A stretch of DNA of 64,000 nt from Mycobacterium sp. SMC-8 (GCF_025263565.1 NZ_CP079865.1:3038001-3102000); one strand, 5' to 3'; numbered from the stretch's first letter, positions 40,813-51,140 are shown. Numbers and translations are program-made. The notes: generated by a model from the sequence alone, not told the origin.

Positions 40813-40912
40813 GTCTCACGGGACCCTCTCAGCGGCATCTCAGCAACCGCTCTCGCCGGCATGTCAGCAGAGCGTTCTCAGCGCATTCCAGCGAACCGCT
40901 CTCAGCGGCAAC
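40813..40912. repeat. Degenerate tandem repeat, four units of 24-26 bp
   Basis: Units start at 40813, 40839, 40863 and 40887. Shared cores are CTCAGC at unit starts and CTCAGCGGCA or CTCGCCGGCA at unit ends. It lies upstream of the csbD sigma-F-like promoter and downstream of the small membrane gene's terminator. No protein-coding role is evident. Confidence 0.55.
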
Positions 40913-40948
40913 GGGTTTGCCGGTGACGGCGTCGCGCCACAACCGTAA

Positions 40949-40972
40949 AAACCCCGCACGACAAAGGGGTTT
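40949..40972 (-). terminator. Intrinsic terminator of the 42-aa membrane protein gene
   Basis: On the minus strand AAACCCC, a 9-base loop, GGGGTTTTTAC: a stem followed by a T run, about 60 bp after the stop at 41032. It is one of the few classical rho-independent terminators in the window. Confidence 0.6.
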
Positions 40973-41031
40973 GGCCTGCACGGACCGCGGGGTATGGAAG
41001 CGGCACCATGAGAAGCTCCCCACCGCAGGCC

Positions 41032-41160
41032 TTACTGCATCATCGGCGCCAGTATCAGGAAGGCGCCGACATAGATCGCCACGCACGTCAGGATCAGAAC
41101 CGCCAGGGCGATGCCGGCTGCCACCAGGATCCGGCGCAGCGGGTTGGTGTGCTGATTCAT
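41032..41160 (-). CDS. 42-aa single-pass membrane protein in the sigF locus
   Basis: ATG 41160 to TAA 41032 encodes 42 residues: a short basic N-terminus (MNQHTNPLRRI), one long hydrophobic helix (LVAAGIALAVLILTCVAIYV) and GAFLILAPMMQ. The topology is a single transmembrane span. It is divergent from rsbW. A sigma-F-like promoter (GTTA-N16-GGGTAG) ends 10 bases before the ATG, so the mRNA would be nearly leaderless, and an intrinsic terminator follows the gene. Promoter, frame and terminator together make a convincing gene. The function is unknown; a stress-induced membrane microprotein is likely. Confidence 0.65.
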   Translation of the reverse strand: MNQHTNPLRRILVAAGIALAVLILTCVAIYVGAFLILAPMMQ

Positions 41161-41169
41161 GTTTTCGGG

Positions 41170-41195
41170 CTACCCGGGACGGGGAGGCTGGTAAC
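41170..41195 (-). promoter_or_regulatory. Sigma-F-like promoter of the 42-aa membrane protein
   Basis: Minus strand: GTTA (41195-41192), 16 bases, GGGTAG (41175-41170), close to the sigma-F consensus. The ATG begins at 41160. Confidence 0.55.
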
Positions 41196-41269
41196 GGCCC
41201 CGCGGTGCGCCCATGAATAACGGCGACGCAGCCTGGGGTAATCTCGCTGGCAAGTTTCTGGGAGGTCAG

Positions 41270-41704
41270 ATGGCCGATGTTGCGAGCCACATCAATGGAC
41301 AGGGTCGCGGCGCGCAGTCGGTAGAGCTGCGTGTGAACGCCACCCTGGAAAACCTGGCGGTGCTGCGCACGTTGGTGGCCGCCATCGGCACCTTCGAGGA
41401 CCTCGATTTCGACGCCGTCGCCGACCTTCGGCTCGCTGTCGACGAGGCCTGTACCCGGCTGATCCGGTCGGCCCTGCCCAACTCGACGTTGTTGGTCGTG
41501 GTCGATCCTCAGCCCGATGCACTGGTCGTGCACGCATCGACGACCTGCGACAACACGGACATCCTCGCGCCGGGCAGCTTCAGCTGGCATGTGCTGAGCT
41601 CGCTGACCGACGAGGTCACGACGTTCTCCGACGGCCAGCCCTCCGGTGACAGCGAGGTATTCGGCATCTCCATGACGACGAGGCGAGCGAGTTCGTTGCA
41701 GTGA
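41270..41704 (+). CDS. rsbW: Anti-sigma-F factor RsbW (UsfX)
   Basis: A 144-aa GHKL-type serine kinase/anti-sigma factor that binds SigF. AVELRVNATLENLAVLRT-type N-terminus, FEDLDFDAVADLRLAVDEA (the N-box region, here with DEACTRL) and GSFSWHVLSSLTDEV closely match M. tuberculosis RsbW (Rv3287c). GGGAGGTCAG before ATG 41270 decides the start over an ATG at 41213. The stop overlaps the sigF GTG (GTGA), giving a coupled pair. GGGGTAAT at 41235-41242 looks like a sigma-F -10, but I see no matching -35. Confidence 0.92.
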   Translation: MADVASHINGQGRGAQSVELRVNATLENLAVLRTLVAAIGTFEDLDFDAVADLRLAVDEACTRLIRSALPNSTLLVVVDPQPDALVVHASTTCDNTDILAPGSFSWHVLSSLTDEVTTFSDGQPSGDSEVFGISMTTRRASSLQ

Positions 41705-42489
41705 CCCGGTCGTCGTCCCAGGGTTCGTCGTCACGGTCGAGCTCTGAATACGCGGACGTTGCCGAGATGTTCCGCGCGCTCGCCGAGCTCGAAGAGGGCT
41801 CGAAAACGTTCCAACGGCAGCGTGACCGCATCGTCGAGCGCTGCCTTCCGCTGGCCGACCACATCGCGCGCCGGTTCGACGGCCGCGGCGAGCCGCGTGA
41901 CGATCTCGTCCAGGTGGCCCGTGTCGGGCTGGTCAACGCCGTGATCCGGTTCGACGTCAATGCCGGCTCCGATTTCGTGTCGTTCGCGGTGCCGACCATC
42001 ATGGGCGAGGTCCGCCGCCATTTCCGTGACAACAGCTGGTCGGTGAAGGTGCCGCGGCGGCTCAAGGAGCTGCATCTGCGGCTGGGCGCCGCGACGGCTG
42101 AGCTGTCGCAGCGGCTGGGCCGCGCCCCGACGGCCACCGAACTGGCCGCCGAGCTGGAGATGGACCGCGACGAGGTCATCGAGGGTCTGGTCGCGGGCAG
42201 CTCCTACAACACGCTGTCGATCGACAGCGGCGGCAGCGGCAACGAGGACGCCCCTGCGATCGCCGACACGCTCGGCGATGTGGACCTGACGCTGGACCAG
42301 ATCGAGAACCGCTTGGCGCTGCGACCACTGCTGGCACAGCTGCCGGAGCGCGAGCGCACGGTGCTGGTGCTGCGGTTCTTCGAGTCGATGACGCAGACGC
42401 AGATCGCCGAGCGGGTCGGCATCTCACAGATGCACGTTTCGCGGCTGCTCGCGAAGTCGCTAGCGCGGCTCCGCGACCAGCTTGAGTGA
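41701..42489 (+). CDS. sigF: RNA polymerase sigma factor SigF
   Basis: A 262-aa group 3 sigma factor of the SigF/SigB type. Region 2 contains DDLVQVARVGLVNAVIRFD and FVSFAVPTIMGEVRRHFRD, region 3 contains RRLKELHLRLGAATAELSQ, and region 4 contains LPERERTVLVLRFFESMTQ followed by the helix-turn-helix QIAERVGISQMHVSRL. It directs the stationary-phase and stress regulon and is held inactive by RsbW. The GTG start overlaps the rsbW stop. The last 30 bases overlap the convergent STAS gene, so antisense transcription across the sigF 3' end is possible. Confidence 0.95.
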   Translation: MTRSSSQGSSSRSSSEYADVAEMFRALAELEEGSKTFQRQRDRIVERCLPLADHIARRFDGRGEPRDDLVQVARVGLVNAVIRFDVNAGSDFVSFAVPTIMGEVRRHFRDNSWSVKVPRRLKELHLRLGAATAELSQRLGRAPTATELAAELEMDRDEVIEGLVAGSSYNTLSIDSGGSGNEDAPAIADTLGDVDLTLDQIENRLALRPLLAQLPERERTVLVLRFFESMTQTQIAERVGISQMHVSRLLAKSLARLRDQLE

Positions 42490-42894
42490 CTGTGGTGGGT
42501 CTTTTCGCACCTCAGTAAGCGCGGCGGGAACGTCCTCGCAGATCGGCAGCGCGGAATCCGGGTCGCAGATGCGCAGTACCCGGTTGACCGCGTTACCGGG
42601 CACCAGCGCCCACCGGATGTCGCCGCTGACGCACTGCACGTTGAGGGTGTGCAGCGCCGAGAATCCGGCGGTGGAGAAGAACGTCAGTTCGGACAGGTCG
42701 ACGACCAGCCAGTGTGTCTTGTCGGGGTGACGCAGCGCGTAGTTGACGAATTCGTTGCCGTTGGCGGCGTCGAGTTCACCGTGTCCCGCGACGACGACGG
42801 TGGACGGTTCGGGCCAACTGATTTCGAAGAGCGCCGTATGGCAGACGAAGCTATCGCGGCCCTCATTAGGGGAGTGTTCTGGGACGTGATGCAC
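42460..42894 (-). CDS. STAS-domain anti-anti-sigma factor (RsfA/RsfB-like)
   Basis: A 144-aa STAS protein. The phosphoacceptor loop is VDLSELTFFSTAGFSAL, with Ser/Thr in the F-S-T-A-G position used by SpoIIAA/RsbV proteins, and GHGELDAANGNEFVNYA is the first STAS strand-helix. Such proteins free the sigma factor by binding its anti-sigma factor. Being convergent with sigF makes RsbW the obvious partner, but that is inferred. The start is GTG 42894. The 3' end overlaps sigF by 30 bp. Confidence 0.82.
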   Translation of the reverse strand: MHHVPEHSPNEGRDSFVCHTALFEISWPEPSTVVVAGHGELDAANGNEFVNYALRHPDKTHWLVVDLSELTFFSTAGFSALHTLNVQCVSGDIRWALVPGNAVNRVLRICDPDSALPICEDVPAALTEVRKDPPQSLKLVAEPR

Positions 42895-43113
42895 GATGGC
42901 CTCCGATCAGGAGCACGGGTGCGGTGGTTCACGCCAAGGTGGGGCCCTAGTTCTCAAAGCCTCCACGGAGCCTGGGAGCCCCGTGTGGTGACGATGACCT
43001 TTTCAAAGGCTGGGAAATCAACCTGCTTTGAACCATACGCTCATCCGGTGATCTTGGACCCCGAATATGCCAGCTTTAAGCAAATCCTCAGCAGAACGTC
43101 GTCACTGCGTACA

Positions 43114-43160
43114 GACGATCACGGGCAGGGCATGAACAGTCGATGACGATCACGGGTAGG
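43114..43160. repeat. Pair of 16-bp direct repeats
   Basis: GACGATCACGGGCAGG (43114-43129) and GACGATCACGGGTAGG (43145-43160), 31 bp apart (about three helical turns), in the 278-bp gap between the STAS gene and the nucleotidyltransferase. They could be activator or repressor sites for either divergent gene. Confidence 0.4.
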
Positions 43161-43172
43161 TCGTAAATAGCT

Positions 43173-43712
43173 GTGGCACAGAATATTTCGGTTACCGGTG
43201 TGGTGCTCGCCGCGGGCGCGGGCACACGCTTCGGGATGCCGAAGGTATTGGCCGACGGTGGCGCCTGGCTGCGGGCGAGCGTCGCCGCGCTGGCCGGCGG
43301 CGGCTGCGACGACGTGGTGGTGGTGCTGGGCGCCGCGGTCGTCGAGGTCCCCGCGCCCGCGCGCGCGGTCGTCGCCGAGGATTGGGCCGACGGATTGAGT
43401 GCCTCGGTGCGGGCCGGAGTGCGGGCCGCGGGCACGACGGATTTCGTTGTGCTGACCACCGTTGACACCCCGGATGTCGGCGCGGAGGCGGTGCGAAGGG
43501 TGCTGGTGGCGGCGCAGGAGTCGGGGTTGGCGCGGGCGCGGTACGGCGGCCGACCGGGTCATCCGGTGGCGATCGCGCGCCGGCACTGGGCCGCCCTGCT
43601 GGACACGCTGTCCGGTGACGTCGGCGCCGGACCGTTCCTGAACGGCCGCAACGACGCCGTCGCCGTCGACTGCGCCCATCTGGGCAGCGGGCGCGACATC
43701 GACACGCGCTGA
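43173..43712 (+). CDS. MobA/MocA-like nucleotidyltransferase
   Basis: A 179-aa NTP-transferase-fold protein. The nucleotide-binding motif is VVLAAGAGTRFGMPKVLA; a VLTTVDTPDV segment gives the metal-binding Asp; RYGGRPGHPVAIARRHW is the characteristic G-x-P-G-H-P loop of MocA/MobA-like molybdenum cofactor cytidylyl- or guanylyltransferases. No molybdoenzyme or moco genes are nearby, so the acceptor is unknown. The start is GTG 43173. At 179 aa it is slightly shorter than the usual 190-200. Confidence 0.82.
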   Translation: MAQNISVTGVVLAAGAGTRFGMPKVLADGGAWLRASVAALAGGGCDDVVVVLGAAVVEVPAPARAVVAEDWADGLSASVRAGVRAAGTTDFVVLTTVDTPDVGAEAVRRVLVAAQESGLARARYGGRPGHPVAIARRHWAALLDTLSGDVGAGPFLNGRNDAVAVDCAHLGSGRDIDTR

Positions 43713-43759
43713 CACACGGTTGGGCTCAGCGTTGACCAGCGCCGGCGGCGGCGGATGTC

Positions 43760-44077
43760 TCAGCCCAGCATCGCCGCGGCGAACCGCGCCACGGCCTCCG
43801 CGCCGGTGCGGGCGGCGTCGTCCTGGCCGGGCCGGGCCCGCGTCGAGATCTCGCGCGTGGACGGGTCCAGGGTCACCTCGGCCAGCAGTTCGCCGGTCGT
43901 CGGCTCACACACCGCCCAGGAGTAGAGGGTCTCCGAAGACCATTGTGAAGCAAGGGTTTCCACGTAGTCAGCGCGGCGCTCGCCGAGCTCGGCGAGGGCG
44001 GGACGGTCGTCGACGCGGTCATCGGCGCGTAGCGCCCGCAGGTACCAGGCGCCGGCATTGATCTCGACGGGCTCCAC
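43760..44077 (-). CDS. Conserved small protein of unknown function
   Basis: A 105-aa soluble protein (VEINAGAWYLRALRADDRVD, then LYSWAVCEPTTGELLAEVTL). The N-terminal part, with RALRADDRVDDRPAL and a following beta-rich AVCEPTTGELLAEV, recalls the first half of a GNAT acetyltransferase, but the acetyl-CoA loop is absent. GTG 44077 is chosen because the upstream open frame runs through a terminator hairpin and is low quality. No operon partner. Confidence 0.6.
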   Translation of the reverse strand: MEPVEINAGAWYLRALRADDRVDDRPALAELGERRADYVETLASQWSSETLYSWAVCEPTTGELLAEVTLDPSTREISTRARPGQDDAARTGAEAVARFAAAMLG

Positions 44078-44110
44078 CCCGACAGCTTGCCATGGGCCCG
44101 AAACGAGGCT

Positions 44111-44138
44111 CGGCCCCGCTGCCGTGGCAGCGGGGCCG
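44111..44138. terminator. GC-rich hairpin upstream of the 105-aa protein gene
   Basis: CGGCCCCGCTGC, a 4-base loop, GCAGCGGGGCCG: a perfect 12-bp stem. It lies between the start of the minus-strand 105-aa gene and the accA3 3' end, possibly ending accA3 read-through or protecting the next gene. Confidence 0.5.
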
Positions 44139-44280
44139 TTCCCACCCCTCGGCTCTTCTGACTGCCTGTGTGCAGCAACCCGACGAACCCACTCTGGGGC
44201 AAACCATAACGCCACCGGGGTCACCGCAGCGTTTCTTTGGTGAAAACAAGCAAATTTCGGTGAAGACAAAAAAACCTGAA

Positions 44281-44312
44281 AACGGGGCGCCATCAGACGA
44301 TGGCGCCCCGTT
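44281..44312 (-). terminator. Terminator of accA3
   Basis: AACGGGGCGCCATC (44281-44294), loop AGAC, GATGGCGCCCCGTT (44299-44312): a perfect 14-bp stem 18 bp after the accA3 stop, followed on the transcribed strand by TTCAGGTTTTTTTG. Confidence 0.75.
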
Positions 44313-44329
44313 CTTCGAGTAAGTGAGAC

Positions 44330-46249
<1,920 letters not shown>

Positions 46250-46290
46250 TTACCGCCGAGTAAGGACGGCCGACCGGTGGGCGCATCGGG

Positions 46291-47445
46291 TCAGGGCCCT
46301 CGCTGCGCCCCTTCCCTAGGGCTGTCCTGATCGCACCGGAGGGACACACCGTGGTGGCGGACGCGGTTTCCGCCGGCGCGCTTGGCGCTGTACATCGCCA
46401 CGTCGGCCTGGACGGTGAGCCAGTGCAGCGAGTCGACGATGGTGCCGGTGTCGAGGGTGCCGACCGCGACGGTGGCGGTGCCGACGCTGCCGGTCAGCTC
46501 GTAGGGCGTGGCGGCGACGGCTTCGCGGGCCTGCTCGCCGAGGGCCTCGGCCACGGGGCTGGAGATGATGTCGGCGACCAGGAACTCCTCGCCGCCGACG
46601 CGGCCGACGATCGCCGTATCCGGCAGGTGCGCACACAGTTCCCGGCCGACCGCGACGAGCGCGTCGTCGCCGGCGCTGTGCCCGAGGGTGTCGTTGAGCA
46701 CTTTGAACCGGTCGAGGTCGATCATCGCGAAGGCCAGGTGGCTGCCGATGCGTTTGCCGTCGAGGACGGCCGCGACGACGGTGCGTTCGAACGAGCGACG
46801 GTTGAGCAGCCCGGTCAGCGGATCACGGTCGGACTGGATCAGGTCGAGGCCCAGCGCGTGCACCATGATCTGGATCGCCAGCGGGACACCGGCGTTGAGT
46901 TCGAGGACGAGGAAAAACATCGTCAGCGCCAGCACCGCTTCGCCGTCGGCGACCAGATGCATCACGTGCATCGACGCCACGCTGAGCGCGACGAACAGAT
47001 TGACGGCCACCAGCTGGGCCGAGTGGAAGAAGGCCAGATAGCCGCCGGACACCGCGAGCGCCGCACACGCCATCAAGCCGATCTCAGGCTGGGCGGCGGT
47101 CCAGCTGCCGAGCCCGACGCACGCACAGAGGAACAGCGCGAAACCGATGGACTGGCCGCGGGTGGGCCAGCGGGTGAGCCAGAGCGCCGCGTAGCCGAGT
47201 CCGACCACGCCCGCGACCGCGCCGAGGGTGATCAGGAAGGCGCGGTTGGTTGGCGGCGGACCCCAGATCGCGTTGAGCGGAACGAGCGCGCCGGAGCCGG
47301 CGACGATCGCCATCAGGGTCTGGGCCGGGCGGGTGAAGCCGCGGGCATGCATGTAGCTCGACAGCCAGTCGTATTGATCCGGCTGCTGCCACCAGCGTCT
47401 GATCGCCCCCACGAAACCCCCCGCTCGGATCCCACAACCGCTCAC
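46291..47445 (-). CDS. Membrane-bound diguanylate cyclase (GGDEF protein)
   Basis: A 384-aa protein with about six hydrophobic helices in the first 190 residues (for example AFLITLGAVAGVVGLGYAALW and LALTMFFLVLELNAGVPLAI) and a C-terminal GGDEF domain: DPLTGLLNRRSFERTV at its start, MIDLDRFKVLNDTLGHSAGD, and the active-site loop RVGGEEFLV (GGEEF, catalytically competent). It makes cyclic di-GMP from GTP. No EAL domain is fused. The start is GTG 47445, and the precise start is uncertain. It stands alone, upstream of accA3 on the same strand. Confidence 0.88.
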   Translation of the reverse strand: MSGCGIRAGGFVGAIRRWWQQPDQYDWLSSYMHARGFTRPAQTLMAIVAGSGALVPLNAIWGPPPTNRAFLITLGAVAGVVGLGYAALWLTRWPTRGQSIGFALFLCACVGLGSWTAAQPEIGLMACAALAVSGGYLAFFHSAQLVAVNLFVALSVASMHVMHLVADGEAVLALTMFFLVLELNAGVPLAIQIMVHALGLDLIQSDRDPLTGLLNRRSFERTVVAAVLDGKRIGSHLAFAMIDLDRFKVLNDTLGHSAGDDALVAVGRELCAHLPDTAIVGRVGGEEFLVADIISSPVAEALGEQAREAVAATPYELTGSVGTATVAVGTLDTGTIVDSLHWLTVQADVAMYSAKRAGGNRVRHHGVSLRCDQDSPREGAQRGP

Positions 47446-47558
47446 CCCGGTCCGTGGTCCAGACGGTGTGAGCGGTTTGCTAGAGCCTAGCGGGCGCCAA
47501 AACGGATAGTGAACAGAAGATCAAATCTGCTTGCGTGTCGAACGACTGGCGGGTCAGT

Positions 47559-47885
47559 TCACCAGTTGCCCATGCCGGGGCCCGGCTTCCAGTTCGGGTT
47601 GAACGGCCGGGCGCGGGTGCCGCCCATCCGGTCGGGGACGGCCTTCATGGACTCTTTGATCTCACCCTGGGCCAGCATGCCGCCGTCGGGGCCGCGGACT
47701 TCACCGAAAGTGGCGTCGCCGGAGACGGATCCGGCTTGACGGCTGGTGACGGTGCGGTCGACGCCGATCTCCTTGGCCGACGCGGTGGCGTTGGAGAGCG
47801 CGACAAGCGCGGCCGGTGCGGCGAACACCGCCGTCCACGCCGCAATCTTGCGCGCGCGGTCGCGCCCCCTGGTGGTCTTCGCCAT
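47559..47885 (-). CDS. Small exported or membrane-anchored hypothetical protein
   Basis: A 108-aa protein: a basic N-terminus (MAKTTRGRDRARK), one hydrophobic segment (IAAWTAVFAAPAALVALS) that looks like a signal peptide with cleavage near ASA, then a polar, Gly/Pro-rich tail. GGGAGGG lies before ATG 47885. No family is recognised and there is no clear operon. Confidence 0.6.
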   Translation of the reverse strand: MAKTTRGRDRARKIAAWTAVFAAPAALVALSNATASAKEIGVDRTVTSRQAGSVSGDATFGEVRGPDGGMLAQGEIKESMKAVPDRMGGTRARPFNPNWKPGPGMGNW

Positions 47886-47970
47886 TCCTTGAACCCTCCC
47901 TGCGCATTCCCGGGGGGAATGCTGTTGTCGCGCCCGGTCACTGAGCTATCGCGCGGGCGGGAGGGGAGTG

Positions 47971-48381
47971 TTACTTCAAGCGATTCTTGATGCGGGCCAG
48001 CATCGCCGACATGCCGCGCAGCCGCAGCGGGCTGATCAGCTTGGCCAGGCCGAGGTCGCTGTAGAAGTCGTCGGGCACGGCCAGGATGTCGTCGGCGGAC
48101 TGCCCGTCCAGGCCGGCGGCCAGGATCGCGGCGAACCCGCGGGTGGTGGGGGCCTCGGCGGGCGCGCTAAAGAACAGTCGCACGTTGTCGCGGTCGGCGG
48201 CGTCGACGTGCAGGAACAGCGGTGACTGGCATTCGGGCACCGGTTCCATCGCGGCCTCTTCGAGTTCGTCGGGAAGCGGCGGCAATTCACCGGCGAACTC
48301 CAGCAGCAGGGCCAACTTGTCTTGTCCCTCAACCTCTTTGAAGTCGGAGACCACCTCGGCCAGTGCGGGGGGCATACTCAT
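47971..48381 (-). CDS. SufE-like sulfur acceptor protein (Rv3284-like)
   Basis: A 136-aa SufE-family protein. The active-site Cys51 sits in [12 protein letters not shown], the expected position for the residue that takes persulfide sulfur from a cysteine desulfurase. [20 protein letters not shown] and [20 protein letters not shown] are also characteristic. It follows sseA by 26 bp on the same strand, as in M. tuberculosis, so the two sulfur-transfer proteins are probably co-transcribed. Confidence 0.88.
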   Translation of the reverse strand: MSMPPALAEVVSDFKEVEGQDKLALLLEFAGELPPLPDELEEAAMEPVPECQSPLFLHVDAADRDNVRLFFSAPAEAPTTRGFAAILAAGLDGQSADDILAVPDDFYSDLGLAKLISPLRLRGMSAMLARIKNRLK

Positions 48382-48407
48382 CGGTTCATCGTTTCTCGCT
48401 AGGTCGC

Positions 48408-49298
48408 TTACGGCGCCTGGCCGGGCTCGTCACCCACGGCCACAGGCACCCGCACCGCGTTGCCCCACTCGGTCCAGGAGCCGTCGTAGTTGCGCACGCC
48501 GGGCAGCCCGAGCAGATGGGTCAGCACGAACCAGGTGTGGCTGGAGCGTTCGCCGATGCGGCAGTACACCACCGTCTTGTTCTCGGGATCGAGGAAGTCG
48601 GCGTAGAGCTCTTCGAGTTCGGCACGGCTGCGGAACTTGCCGTTGTCGAGTGCGGCCTTGGCCCACGGGATCGACACCGCGGTCGGGATGTGGCCGCCGC
48701 GCAGCGCGCCCTCTTCGGGGTAGTCGGGCATGTGGGTGCGTTCGCCGGTGTACTCCTGCGGGGAGCGCACGTCGATCAGCGGCTGCTCGCCCAGGACGGT
48801 CAGCACGTCCTCCTTGAAGGCGCGGATCGGGGCGTCATTGCGCTCGACGACGGGGTAGCCGGTGGTCTGTTTGGTCGGCACGTCGAGGGTGGTGTCGCGG
48901 CCGTCGGAGATCCACAGGTTGCGGCCGCCGTCGAGCAGGCGGACGTCGGGGTGGCCGAACAGCGTGAACACCCACAGCGCGTAGGCGGCCCACCAGTTGC
49001 TCTTGTCGCCGTAGATGACGACGGTGTCGTCGCGGGAGATGCCTTTGCGGTCCATCAGCTCGGCGAACTGCTCGCCGGTGATGTAGTCGCGCACGTGCGG
49101 GTCGTTGAGGTCGGTGTGCCAGTCGATCTTCACCGCACCGGGGATGTGGCCGGTGTCGTAGAGCAGCACGTCCTCGTCGGACTCGACGATGGCCAACCCG
49201 GGCCGGCCGAGGTTGCCCGACAGCCAGTCGGCGGTGACGAGCCGTTCCGGGTGGGCGTAGGACTGCAGAGCAGGACTGGGATCAGCGGGTAGCGGCAC
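48408..49298 (-). CDS. sseA: Thiosulfate/3-mercaptopyruvate sulfurtransferase SseA
   Basis: A 296-aa protein with two tandem rhodanese domains. The N-terminal one is inactive in type ([19 protein letters not shown]), while the C-terminal one has the catalytic Cys246 in [31 protein letters not shown] and [12 protein letters not shown] match M. tuberculosis SseA, which takes part in thiol homeostasis under oxidative stress with a DoxX/SodA system. The start is GTG 49298 ([11 protein letters not shown]) by similarity to SseA; the longer open frame is not family-like. Confidence 0.92.
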   Translation of the reverse strand: MPLPADPSPALQSYAHPERLVTADWLSGNLGRPGLAIVESDEDVLLYDTGHIPGAVKIDWHTDLNDPHVRDYITGEQFAELMDRKGISRDDTVVIYGDKSNWWAAYALWVFTLFGHPDVRLLDGGRNLWISDGRDTTLDVPTKQTTGYPVVERNDAPIRAFKEDVLTVLGEQPLIDVRSPQEYTGERTHMPDYPEEGALRGGHIPTAVSIPWAKAALDNGKFRSRAELEELYADFLDPENKTVVYCRIGERSSHTWFVLTHLLGLPGVRNYDGSWTEWGNAVRVPVAVGDEPGQAP

Positions 49299-49570
49299 GT
49301 CTTCGAGCCTACCGGGGAGGTGGGGCGTGGTTTTGGGCGACGGCGTGTCCAGTTTTCGAAGCTGAGGACGAGATTGCAGCCATGGTCGCTGGGGATCGGG
49401 AGCCGCAGCGAAGTTCACGCGTCCTTCAGTCGGGCCAGAAGCCTGGACTCCGAGCGCAGCACTTGGTGAAGTGCCCTCGCGACCCGGGCTTTATGCGCCT
49501 GCCGGTTCGCGGAGTCATCAGGATGTTGAGCGGGGCGCTGATCCATGCCCATGGCCACAAGGGTATGGGC

Positions 49571-50857
49571 TCACGGGCCGATGCTGCTCGTCTCGGTCAG
49601 TGCCGGCGCGTCCTGCAGCGCGTCGGGGCGCATGGCGTAGCTGATGACGCTGAGCGTGCACAGGATCAGCGCGGCGACGACGGCGATCTTGGTGCGCAGT
49701 TCGGCGTGGTAGAGGCCGTGCCGCATGTCCTCGCGGGCCTGCCGCCACGCGGCGACACCGGCGTGGCGAAGCGGGTTCTCGACCAGGTGATGCAGCGCCA
49801 GCGCCAAGCCGAACGCCAGCGTCAGCACGCTGACATAGAAGTACGCGTCGGGTTCCATCATCGCGGCCAGCAGCACGATCACCGGCCAGTGCGTCAGATA
49901 CAGCGCATAGGACACGTCGCCGACGTAGGTGATGGCCCGGTTGCGCAGGAAACCCTGCAGCGCGGGCTCGTGCCCCACCCCGGCCGCGATCACCAGCGCG
50001 GTGCCGGCCACCGGCAGCAGCGCCCACGGCGCGGGGAACCCGGCCGACCCGTCGATGACGACCATGCTCGCGCCGACCAGCGCGACGCCGGTCCAGGACA
50101 GCAGCGGGCGGACCGGGTCGGGCAAGCGGGACAACGCACCGGCCGCGGTGGCCAGCAGCGCGCCGACGCCGAGCTCCCAGGCGCGGGCCGCGGTGTCGAG
50201 GTACGCCGCGGCCGGCGACGCCGAGGTGGCGTACACCGCCCAGACGAACGACGCGAGGACGAGCAGGCCGGTGGCCGCGGCGATCCGCGCCAGCCTGCGG
50301 TTGTGGCTCCAGGCGCCGCGCATGGCCACCACGGTGATCCCGACGATCACGAGCGGCCAGACCAGCAGGAACTGCTCCTCGATCGACAGCGGCCAGTAGT
50401 GCAACAGCGGTGATGCGGTGTCGGTCGCCGCCAGCACGTCGGTGCCGATGAAATGCCAGTTGGCGGCGAAGAAGAACGCGAACAGCGCGTCGATGCCGGT
50501 GGTGCGCAGCGCCGGCGGCGGCAGCACGTACACGACGGCGACGAGGGTCGCGACGAGCACGACGGTGGCGGCCGGGACGATGCGGCGCAGGCGGTCCCAG
50601 TAGTAGCTGCGCAGCGAGGGTGCGCCGCCGTCGGCGGCCATTCGCAGCAAACTCTCAGTGACGAAGAAGCCGGTGATGACGAAGAAGACGTCGATACCGA
50701 CGAAGCCGCCGCTGGGCGCGCCCCACAGATGATGCGCGAACACGGCCAGGACCGCGACGGCGCGCAATCCTTGAACGTCCAGTCGATGGTTTGCTCGTTT
50801 CGCACGGCGGCGTCGCCGAATTTCCGATTGACGCCATTGATCGAGCCTTGTCACCAT
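49571..50857 (-). CDS. Acyltransferase 3 family membrane protein (OafA-like)
   Basis: A 428-aa integral membrane acyltransferase with about ten helices. Family motifs: LDVQGLRAVAVLAVFAHHLW (with the catalytic-type His pair), GGFVGIDVFFVITGFFVTES, YWDRLRRIVPAATVVL and HYWPLSIEEQFLLVWPL. Such enzymes O-acylate cell-surface glycans or lipids; the acceptor here is unknown. There is no C-terminal SGNH domain, so it is the short version. ATG 50857 has GGGGGG just upstream; ATG 50878 is an alternative. It separates sseA from maf relative to M. tuberculosis. Confidence 0.85.
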   Translation of the reverse strand: MVTRLDQWRQSEIRRRRRAKRANHRLDVQGLRAVAVLAVFAHHLWGAPSGGFVGIDVFFVITGFFVTESLLRMAADGGAPSLRSYYWDRLRRIVPAATVVLVATLVAVVYVLPPPALRTTGIDALFAFFFAANWHFIGTDVLAATDTASPLLHYWPLSIEEQFLLVWPLVIVGITVVAMRGAWSHNRRLARIAAATGLLVLASFVWAVYATSASPAAAYLDTAARAWELGVGALLATAAGALSRLPDPVRPLLSWTGVALVGASMVVIDGSAGFPAPWALLPVAGTALVIAAGVGHEPALQGFLRNRAITYVGDVSYALYLTHWPVIVLLAAMMEPDAYFYVSVLTLAFGLALALHHLVENPLRHAGVAAWRQAREDMRHGLYHAELRTKIAVVAALILCTLSVISYAMRPDALQDAPALTETSSIGP

Positions 50858-51140
50858 GTTCGCCCCCCGGCAAGCCATCGACAGTTCTTCGCCATCATTC
50901 CGGTTCCGGGAGTTTTGGCAACTCGAGGTGTTCCGCGTCACGGCCGGGAAATGCGCGCGCAACGCCTGAGAGACAACTGTCGGCGGCTGCGTGCTTCCTG
51001 GGGAGATCCTGCCGGTGTGCTTGAGGTCGGGCCGCTGGCGTGCCTCCGGCCTTAGCCTGATCAGGCAGTCTCCACGAGACTCCCAGCAAAGGGGCGTCGG
51101 ATCTCTTGGGGCGAAAGACGATTGGCAGCAAGGGACCGTG

